This document shows, piece after piece, positions 15,408 to 21,119 of a stretch of 27,811 bases of DNA. The position numbers and the translations under genes are program-made. Under the pieces are notes generated by a model. That model had not been told where the DNA came from, searched no databases, and saw nothing but the letters and a program-made list of their open reading frames with translations. The stretch comes from an uncultured Oscillospiraceae bacterium (GTDB lineage Bacteria > Bacillota > Clostridia > Oscillospirales > Ruminococcaceae), in contig CAKSKG010000028.1 of assembly GCA_934464775.1 (NCBI GenBank), forward strand, positions 1 through 27,811, given 5' to 3'. The first letter of the stretch is position 1. The number at the start of each line of letters is the position of its first letter.

Positions 15408-16613
15408 TCATCGGCTTATAAGCTCATCATCTTTTTTATCGTCAGCGGAGCCTTCCGCATTGTTTTCTTTATGCTCCGAAGCCGCAGCTTCAAGCTTTTC
15501 CTCATATTTTGTCTTTTCCTTGTCTGTCATGACCTCTTCGGCAAGCTCTGTCTTGCCGTGTTTGAGGTAATAATTTATGAGCTTGTGATGCTCGGAGCGC
15601 TTATCCGCAATGCCGAATACCGCACGTATTCCCGCAGCAGCCAGTCCGCAAAGCCTGAATATCCAGTACACCGCCGATGCTATCAGCAGGCACACAGGTA
15701 TAAAGAACGCTTTGTACAGTATGCTGACTTTAAGATAAACTCCCCTTTCAGCCTCTTCCCAGTAGGGATATACCACCGATGACTTTGAGCTTATCTGAGC
15801 TTCCAGCTTCTTTGATGCATTCAGCATATTTTTAATGCTGAATCTTGAACGGCTGTCGATAAGTGCGCTTGTAAGGCTTTCATCGGAATAGCCTGCCGCT
15901 TCCTTGATAATATCATAGCCGAATTTTTCGATGCTGTCGGGCATGAGAGCGTCATATCCCGTGAACTTTGTCTCCTCCTGATTTATCTCGGAAACCGCCT
16001 GATATGGCATATATGCAAAGGGCACGCCGTCTCCGTCATCATAGGCTTTCAGCAGCTCACCGTCACGGGGAGCTTTTATTACGGCGGAGATGTAAAACTG
16101 CTTATCTCCCGCCGAAACGGTCATTCCCGCAGTATCTACCGCACCGAACAGCTTCCATGAAGCATTTTCGTCCAGCACAACCGTGTCGATATTCACGCTG
16201 TCCTCATTGAAAAGACTGCCCGAAAGCACCTCCGATTCATGAATGTCAAAGAAGCTTCCGCCCACCGCATAGCAGTTAAGGCTCACATTTCCCTTTGGAC
16301 CGCCGAGACTCATGTTATACAGTCCGTACCAGCAGTCGGCAAATCCGTTTCCGTTATCTCCAAGCTGCTCGGTGATCTTCTGCTGTGCAGTTGTTCTTAT
16401 GTTGTATACCGTGCCGATATCAATAGCCGAATTGCTGTCGGTGTAATAGGACACCGCCGTAAACGGCACATCGGATCCCGAACCTGCCCATTTGTCCGCA
16501 GTCCCCTGCATCGAAACATCGGCGATCTGCCCTGACGAATATATCAGAGCCGCTCCCAGCGCCGCTGCAAGAACAACGTCCGCGGCGGCAATTATTAAAG
16601 TGCTTTTCTTCAT
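15408..16613 (-). CDS. MacB periplasmic-core-like membrane protein without FtsX helices
   Basis: A 401-residue protein. An N-terminal membrane helix (4-27) precedes an extracytoplasmic region of about 280 residues. There the stretch GGSFFDIHESEVLSGSLFNEDSVNIDTVVLDENASWKLFG, then ISAVIKAP, follows the MacB_PCD pattern of MacB/FtsX exporters (vtpnyFevl...GR.f...d......Vvlne..a.klFg.....g). A single C-terminal helix (about 308-330) leads to a highly charged 70-residue cytoplasmic tail. MacB proteins normally have three more helices after this domain and an ATPase domain; both are missing. The ATG at 16613 has AGGTGATC upstream, in the end of the malG-like gene. It probably pairs with the MacA-like adaptor encoded 34 nt downstream. 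Confidence 0.65.
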   Translation of the reverse strand: MKKSTLIIAAADVVLAAALGAALIYSSGQIADVSMQGTADKWAGSGSDVPFTAVSYYTDSNSAIDIGTVYNIRTTAQQKITEQLGDNGNGFADCWYGLYNMSLGGPKGNVSLNCYAVGGSFFDIHESEVLSGSLFNEDSVNIDTVVLDENASWKLFGAVDTAGMTVSAGDKQFYISAVIKAPRDGELLKAYDDGDGVPFAYMPYQAVSEINQEETKFTGYDALMPDSIEKFGYDIIKEAAGYSDESLTSALIDSRSRFSIKNMLNASKKLEAQISSKSSVVYPYWEEAERGVYLKVSILYKAFFIPVCLLIASAVYWIFRLCGLAAAGIRAVFGIADKRSEHHKLINYYLKHGKTELAEEVMTDKEKTKYEEKLEAAASEHKENNAEGSADDKKDDELISR

Positions 16614-16629
16614 TTGATCCGATCACCTC

Positions 16630-17535
16630 TCAGCCCTTTATTCCGCCCGAATAGGTTATGCCTTCCACAAGGTAATCCTCGCCGTAAAGGAACATCAGCA
16701 TAGGCGGTATCATATATATTACCGCCACCGCAAAGGCGATTCCCGTGTCCTGCGAATTGATCTTGGACAGGAATACCGACAGCGGGTGCATCGACGTATC
16801 GGAAAGCAGTATAAGCGGCTGCTCAACCATGTTCCAGTAATCAATGAAAATAAGCATCATTACCGAGAAAATGGCGCTTCTGCAAACGGGAAGATATACA
16901 TTTATAAATATGCTGAACTCATTTGCACCGTCCAGCATGGCTGCTTCATAAAACGCTGAGGGAACTCTCTTCATTACCTTTGTCAGCAGGAAAACCGCAA
17001 AGGGGGAAAATATTCCCGGCAGGATTATGGCAAGCCTTGTGTCCAGTATGCCAAGCTTGTCGGCAACGATATAGTTCGGGACCATTGTTACCTGATAAGG
17101 CATCAGCATAAGGAAAACATAGACCAGAAAAACAACATCTTTAAGACGTGACTTTATCCTTGCAAAGCCATAGGACGCAAACAGTGCGACCACTGTCTGA
17201 AAGATAACAACAGGCGCCGTAAGTATCACCGAGTTCCAGAATTTCAGCAGATAGTCGGGGCTCATGAGCAGCACCGTCTTGAACTGGTCAAAGGACACCT
17301 TGTCGGGGATAAGCTTCAGATTTATCTTATCCGATATATATGTACGGCTGCCGGGGGTTATGGCACTGAATACCGCACCGTAGTTTGCGCTTATTTCGGT
17401 AGAGGTCATAAGCGAATTGACTATCGTAAGTATTGTGGGCATTATGAATATCAAGGCAGACACAACGGCAAATATCGTAAGGAACACCGTGATTATCTTC
17501 TGACGCACCTTTTTTGAAAGCTTCATCGTACTCAT
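16630..17535 (-). CDS. Carbohydrate ABC transporter permease, MalG-like
   Basis: A 301-residue inner-membrane permease with six membrane segments. The ATPase-docking EAA loop is YEAAMLDGANEFSIFINVYLPVCRSA. The C-terminal YSGGIKG tail is the hallmark end of MalG-type sugar permeases (vtaGavKG). The ATG at 17535 overlaps the stop of the MalF-like gene as ATGA, and GGAGG lies 12 nt upstream. A sizeable extracytoplasmic loop (about residues 40-85) precedes the second segment. Together the two permeases would form the channel of a CUT1 importer. No ATPase gene is nearby, so a shared MsmX/UgpC-type ATPase encoded elsewhere is expected. Confidence 0.93.
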   Translation of the reverse strand: MSTMKLSKKVRQKIITVFLTIFAVVSALIFIMPTILTIVNSLMTSTEISANYGAVFSAITPGSRTYISDKINLKLIPDKVSFDQFKTVLLMSPDYLLKFWNSVILTAPVVIFQTVVALFASYGFARIKSRLKDVVFLVYVFLMLMPYQVTMVPNYIVADKLGILDTRLAIILPGIFSPFAVFLLTKVMKRVPSAFYEAAMLDGANEFSIFINVYLPVCRSAIFSVMMLIFIDYWNMVEQPLILLSDTSMHPLSVFLSKINSQDTGIAFAVAVIYMIPPMLMFLYGEDYLVEGITYSGGIKG

Positions 17536-18455
17536 TCCTCTATGTCACCTCCGAACTTTCCGTCAAAGAAAATAAGCATACCTATTATGATTGACATTAC
17601 AAGCATCATTATGATAGCCGCAGCGGAAAGCTTCTGATAGTCCAGCGTGCGGAATGTGTTGTTCATGTAATGCTGGAGCAGATAAAGTCCGTCATACGGA
17701 TAATCGCCCGTCATAAGATATACCTCTCTGAAAAGCTTGAAGGAATTTATCAGAGAAAGTATTGTAACGAATATCACCGTAGGCGAAAGATAGCGGAGCT
17801 TTATCATAAAGAATTTGTACAGCGCACTTGCTCCTTCAAGGTCTGCGACCTCCATAAGATCACGGGGCATTCCTGCCAGCGCCGACATAAAAAGTATCAT
17901 GTTGTAGCCGAGATTTTTCCAGAGGAACAGCAGTGCTATTATCAGCAGGCAGTATTTGGATTTGAGCCAGTCCACAGGCTCGGCGCCGAACCACTGTGCA
18001 AGCCATGAGTTAAAGGTTCCGTTATAGTGGAACACTACCTGCCATACCAGAACTACCGAAGCCGCAGGCACCATTACAGGGCTGAGGAAAATACTTCTCA
18101 AAGCACTTTTTCCGGGAATTTTCGACTCCATAAGCATAGCAAGCAGCATTGAAAGCACCACCGCAGGGGGAACTGTTATAAGCGCCAGAACCACGGTGTT
18201 TTTCGCAGCAGTGAGAAATGCCGTGTTCGTTACGATGCTCTTGAAATTATCCAGCCAGACAAATTCCTTTGATATGGGATTGTCCAGCACCGAATAATAT
18301 ATTACCGCAAAAAACGGCACTATAAAGAATGTCAGCACACCCAGTATGCTGGGAGCCATGCAAAGCTTTGCGAAAAGCGTATTGTTTTTATATTTGTGCT
18401 TTTTCTGCTTCGGCTTTTTTATTTTCATCTGTTTTGTTATTTCTTTTGTTTCCAT
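17532..18455 (-). CDS. Sugar ABC transporter permease, MalF-like
   Basis: A 307-residue permease with six membrane segments after a strongly basic cytoplasmic N-terminus rich in lysine. The first segment (LCMAPSILGVLTFFIVPFFAVIYYSV) is typical of MalF/UgpA proteins. The EAA loop reads LMEVADLEGASALYKFFMIKLRYLSP: the conserved Gly is kept, but the usual Leu-Pro is Leu-Arg. It is the first gene of the five-gene operon, behind a good promoter at 18536-18564, and overlaps malG by 4 nt. CUT1-type carbohydrate import is the family role; the actual cargo is open given the odd partners. Confidence 0.93.
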   Translation of the reverse strand: METKEITKQMKIKKPKQKKHKYKNNTLFAKLCMAPSILGVLTFFIVPFFAVIYYSVLDNPISKEFVWLDNFKSIVTNTAFLTAAKNTVVLALITVPPAVVLSMLLAMLMESKIPGKSALRSIFLSPVMVPAASVVLVWQVVFHYNGTFNSWLAQWFGAEPVDWLKSKYCLLIIALLFLWKNLGYNMILFMSALAGMPRDLMEVADLEGASALYKFFMIKLRYLSPTVIFVTILSLINSFKLFREVYLMTGDYPYDGLYLLQHYMNNTFRTLDYQKLSAAAIIMMLVMSIIIGMLIFFDGKFGGDIEE

Positions 18456-18535
18456 TATGCTCTTCTTTCCGTTATACTATTATATATGTGTTTATGTTTT
18501 GACTTTCCGAAATGAAAGCTTTGTTTTCCACACTA

Positions 18536-18564
18536 ATTATATAACTATAAAATCAAACAGACAA
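18536..18564 (-). promoter_or_regulatory. Promoter of the MalFG/MacAB-like operon
   Basis: On the minus strand TTGTCT (18564-18559), 17-nt spacer, TATAAT (18541-18536). The -35 box is part of an imperfect inverted repeat, ACAGACA (minus strand, about 18600-18594) with TGTCTGT (18565-18559), that begins inside the end of the upstream gene. This might be a weak terminator or an operator. Confidence 0.7.
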
Positions 18565-18589
18565 TAGTTGTACCGAATTGTAATTATTT

Positions 18590-19381
18590 TTAACTGTCTG
18601 TTGTTGCGGCGTCCGCTTCCGACTGCGTGATATATCCCGCAGCCACCATTGCCTCCGCCACCTGCTTTCTTCTCTGCTCCGCAAGCTCGGGAGATACCTT
18701 CGGGGAATACACCGACGGCGCATTTGGCACGCCTGCCAGCAGCATACATTGATAAAGATCCATATCCGCAGGCGCACAGCCGAAATAATCCATGCTCGCA
18801 TCATATATACAGTAGCAGTTGTCGCCGTAGTACACCGAGTTCATATACATTTCAAGTATCAGATCCTTGGAATAATTCTTCTCGATGTCAAAAGCGGCAA
18901 ATACCTCCGCAGCCTTTCGCACAAGAGTTTTTTCCTGCGAAAAGTATATGTTCTTTGCCAGCTGTTGGGTTATGGTGCTTCCGCCCTCCGCAAAGGAACG
19001 GCTCTTGATATCCTGTATCACCGCCCTGCCCAGCGAAATGGGATCAATGCCGTGGTGAAGATAAAATCTTCTGTCCTCAACGGCAACCACCGCTTCTCTG
19101 TACTGCACGGGGATATCATTTATATATGTATAGTGTTCGTTTTCACGGAGCTGCGATATCATTTCCTCAACGGGAAGTATCGACACCGCACGGGAATACA
19201 TCTCATAGCCCTTGCAGCCCAGATATGTTCCTGCAATGCAGAGTATCAGCGCGGCAAAAAATATCAGTCTGTTCAGACAGCCGCCCTTCCGCCGTTTCGG
19301 AGGCGGTTCATCATGACTGCACTCATCGTCCGTATCGTCATCATAATCATATTCGTCATAATCATCATAACTGTGAAGCAT
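18590..19381 (-). CDS. Monofunctional peptidoglycan glycosyltransferase (GT51)
   Basis: A 263-residue membrane-anchored GT51 enzyme that polymerises lipid II glycan chains. The first 32 residues are very acidic and tyrosine-rich, then PPPKRRKGG and a membrane helix (39-58). Family motifs are complete: VEDRRFYLHHGID (catalytic E102), GGSTITQQLAKN (133-144), RKAAEVFAAFDIEKNYSKDLILEMYMNSVYYG (E159), and LLAGVPNAPSVYSP. There is no transpeptidase domain, and the C-terminus ends soon after the glycosyltransferase fold, as in MtgA/SgtB enzymes. The start at 19381 has a strong AAAGGAGG. It has its own promoter and is followed by the MalF operon promoter. Confidence 0.9.
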   Translation of the reverse strand: MLHSYDDYDEYDYDDDTDDECSHDEPPPKRRKGGCLNRLIFFAALILCIAGTYLGCKGYEMYSRAVSILPVEEMISQLRENEHYTYINDIPVQYREAVVAVEDRRFYLHHGIDPISLGRAVIQDIKSRSFAEGGSTITQQLAKNIYFSQEKTLVRKAAEVFAAFDIEKNYSKDLILEMYMNSVYYGDNCYCIYDASMDYFGCAPADMDLYQCMLLAGVPNAPSVYSPKVSPELAEQRRKQVAEAMVAAGYITQSEADAATTDS

Positions 19382-19419
19382 AGCTGTCCTCCTTTGACTG
19401 TACTAATCTTACTAATACA

Positions 19420-19448
19420 GTTATATCACATCTTTTCGGCACTGTCAA
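19420..19448 (-). promoter_or_regulatory. Promoter of the GT51 gene
   Basis: On the minus strand, TTGACA (19448-19443), 17-nt spacer, TATAAC (19425-19420) with extended TGA. The start point would be about 30 nt before the gene. Confidence 0.85.
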
Positions 19449-19540
19449 TAGCCGACGCTTTTTTTAATTGAATTTTAATGAAATCGTGTTTTCCGCCGCA
19501 ATTATTATAGGCAATTCCACACAAACCATATCACAGATAT

Positions 19541-19570
19541 ATTCTACTACAATAGAACATATTTTGTCAA
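19541..19570 (-). promoter_or_regulatory. Possible upstream promoter in the 19382-19680 gap
   Basis: On the minus strand TTGACA (19570-19565), 18-nt spacer, TAGAAT (19546-19541). If used, it would give the GT51 gene a second, longer leader. The rest of the gap is AT-rich with nothing coding. Confidence 0.45.
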
Positions 19571-19622
19571 GCATATTCGGCTTTTCCGCCGATATTTCAT
19601 CTTATCAACACAATACACGATA

Positions 19623-19668
19623 AAAAATCGGGCAGGAAAGCCCATAAAAAGCCTTCCTGCCCGAAAAA
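19623..19668. terminator. Terminator of the Ter module
   Basis: CGGGCAGGAAAGC (19629-19641) and GCCTTCCTGCCCG (19651-19663) form a long stem with one mismatched position. On the minus strand it is followed by ATTTTTTATC. It lies directly after the terD stop codon. Confidence 0.9.
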
Positions 19669-19680
19669 TACTATATTAAA

Positions 19681-20265
19681 TTATACGTTAACGCCGAAGC
19701 TGCGGCAGAGAGCGGCAAGTCCGCCCTGATAGCCTGCGCCTACTGCGCTGAACTTCCATTCGCCGTTGCGGCGGTAGATCTCGCAGACAACAATTGCTGT
19801 TTCGATCGAGAAATCCTCTGCCAGATCATATCTGATAGCTTCCTCGCCTGTCATATCCTCGGGGCCGCTTCTCTTTGCAACACGTACAAAAGCGTTGGAG
19901 ACCTGACCGAAGTTCTGGTTTCTTGCCTGTGCATCGTGGATAGTTACCGTAATAGCGATCTTGCTGATGTTTGCGGGGATCTTTGTGAAGTCGATGAGAA
20001 GCACCTCATCGTCACCCTCGCCTGCGCCTGTAAGATTGTCGCCTGTGTGCTTTACAGCTCCGCTGGGGTGCTCAAGATTATTATAGAAAACGAAGTCCTC
20101 ATCGCAGGTGACCTTGCCGTTGTCACCCAGCAGGAATGCGGCTGCGTCCAAGTCAAAATCATAGCCGCCGTCATACTTGTTTGTGTCCCAGCCGAGACCG
20201 ACCAGCGCCAGAGTCATTGACTTTTCAAGACTTACCTTCTGACCTTTTGAAAGATTTACTCCCAT
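19681..20265 (-). CDS. TerD family protein (distal copy)
   Basis: A 194-residue TerD-domain protein, a soluble beta-sandwich that binds calcium. It starts MGVNLSKGQKVSLEK and has the two acidic calcium-site motifs: YDFDLDAAAFLL (D36, D38, D40) and GDNLTGAGEGDDE (75-87). The end EWKFSAVGAGYQGGLAALCRSFGVNV is typical of TerD/TerE. It is the last gene of the Ter module. AAAGGG precedes the ATG at 20265, and a fold-back repeat fills the space to the other terD gene. Relatives confer tellurite, phage or colicin tolerance and respond to metal or envelope stress; the exact role here is inferred. Confidence 0.93.
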   Translation of the reverse strand: MGVNLSKGQKVSLEKSMTLALVGLGWDTNKYDGGYDFDLDAAAFLLGDNGKVTCDEDFVFYNNLEHPSGAVKHTGDNLTGAGEGDDEVLLIDFTKIPANISKIAITVTIHDAQARNQNFGQVSNAFVRVAKRSGPEDMTGEEAIRYDLAEDFSIETAIVVCEIYRRNGEWKFSAVGAGYQGGLAALCRSFGVNV

Positions 20266-20296
20266 TTTAATACACTGCCCTTTCTTTTTTGATTTC

Positions 20297-20459
20297 AGAA
20301 CCTGTCTTCATAAGAAATGTATGCGGATTTTCGTGCATAATTTTGATGCAGACAAGGCAAAAATCCGCAGGCGTGCTGCCGCACGGCAAGGATTTTTAAC
20401 GCAGTATTCAGCAAAATTTGCCGAAAAGACGTGTGCATATGCTTATGAAGACAGGTTCT
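20297..20459. repeat. 163-bp fold-back repeat (MITE-like), copy 2
   Basis: It has the same length and the same 18-bp terminal inverted repeats as copy 1, with four base differences (about 97.5 percent identity). It occupies nearly all of the gap between the two terD genes, ending 4 bp from the stop of the upstream one and 31 bp before the start of the other. Transcripts of the module would carry this long hairpin, which might reduce or stabilise expression of the distal terD. No target duplication is evident. Confidence 0.92.
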
Positions 20460-20463
20460 TATA

Positions 20464-21057
20464 TTATAAGAATCTTCTTGCCATTTCAGAAATGCCGTTG
20501 TCATTCGTAGGCTCGCCTACCGCACTGAACTTCCACTCGCCGCCGTGACGGTAAAGCTCGCCGAAGATCATTGCCGTTTTTCCGTCATAATTTTCGGAAA
20601 GATCGAATTTGCAAAGCTCCTTGTTGTTTGAAGCGTCAACTATTCTGATGAATGCATTTTTGATAAGTCCGAAATGCTGGCTGCGCTCTCTTGCCTGATA
20701 GATAGTTACAACGAAAACGATCTTTTCATATTCGGCAGGCACCTTCTGAAGATCAACGATTATCTGCTCGTCGTCGCCGTCGCCTGCACCCGTAAGATTA
20801 TCGCCCTGATGAAGAACGGCTCCGCTCTTGTGTCTGAGGTTATGATAGAACACAACATCATCATTGGCGGAAAGCTTGCCTCCCTGTGAAATAAGTATCG
20901 CCGAAGCGTCACAGTCGATATCGGCAGCCTTTCTGCTGAAGAACAATCCCCTCTTCTGCTCAACCTCGTCCCAGCCGAGACCAACTACCACCTTTTTCAG
21001 ACCGCTGTTGTTCTTAGTAAGGTCTACACGCTGACCCTTCTGTAAGTTTACAGACAT
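20464..21057 (-). CDS. TerD family protein (proximal copy)
   Basis: A 197-residue TerD-domain protein. I use the ATG at 21057 (AAAGGA, 8 nt spacing) instead of the in-frame ATG three codons upstream, whose ribosome site would be too close. Calcium-site motifs are ADIDCDASAILI (D46, D48, D50) and GDNLTGAGDGDDE. Compared with the distal copy it has an insert around residues 31-45 (EVEQKRGLFFSRKAA) and a different C-terminus (GEPTNDNGISEMARRFL), so the two are diverged paralogues and not a recent duplication. It follows the calcium ATPase gene, separated by a GC-rich hairpin. The fold-back repeat starts 4 bp after its stop. Confidence 0.92.
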   Translation of the reverse strand: MSVNLQKGQRVDLTKNNSGLKKVVVGLGWDEVEQKRGLFFSRKAADIDCDASAILISQGGKLSANDDVVFYHNLRHKSGAVLHQGDNLTGAGDGDDEQIIVDLQKVPAEYEKIVFVVTIYQARERSQHFGLIKNAFIRIVDASNNKELCKFDLSENYDGKTAMIFGELYRHGGEWKFSAVGEPTNDNGISEMARRFL

Positions 21058-21080
21058 TTTTACCATCCTTTCATTCGGCA

Positions 21081-21109
21081 GCGCCGCACCGTTATGTCAT
21101 ATGCGGCGC
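21081..21109. other. GC-rich intercistronic hairpin
   Basis: GCGCCGCA (21081-21088) and TGCGGCGC (21102-21109) pair around a 13-nt loop between the calcium ATPase and terD genes. No T run follows on either strand, so a classic terminator is unlikely; mRNA processing or stability is possible. Confidence 0.6.
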
Positions 21110-21119
21110 AAACCAAAAA

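Noticed and set aside
18749..19471. Plus-strand open frame of 240 codons opposite the GT51 gene
   Set aside because: Shadow of a gene with all GT51 motifs; its sequence is low-complexity Ile/Val/His-rich near the acidic tail.
20464..21057. TerD C-terminus truncated by the repeat insertion
   Set aside because: The stop codon lies outside the repeat and the length (197 residues) is normal for TerD proteins, so no truncation is shown.
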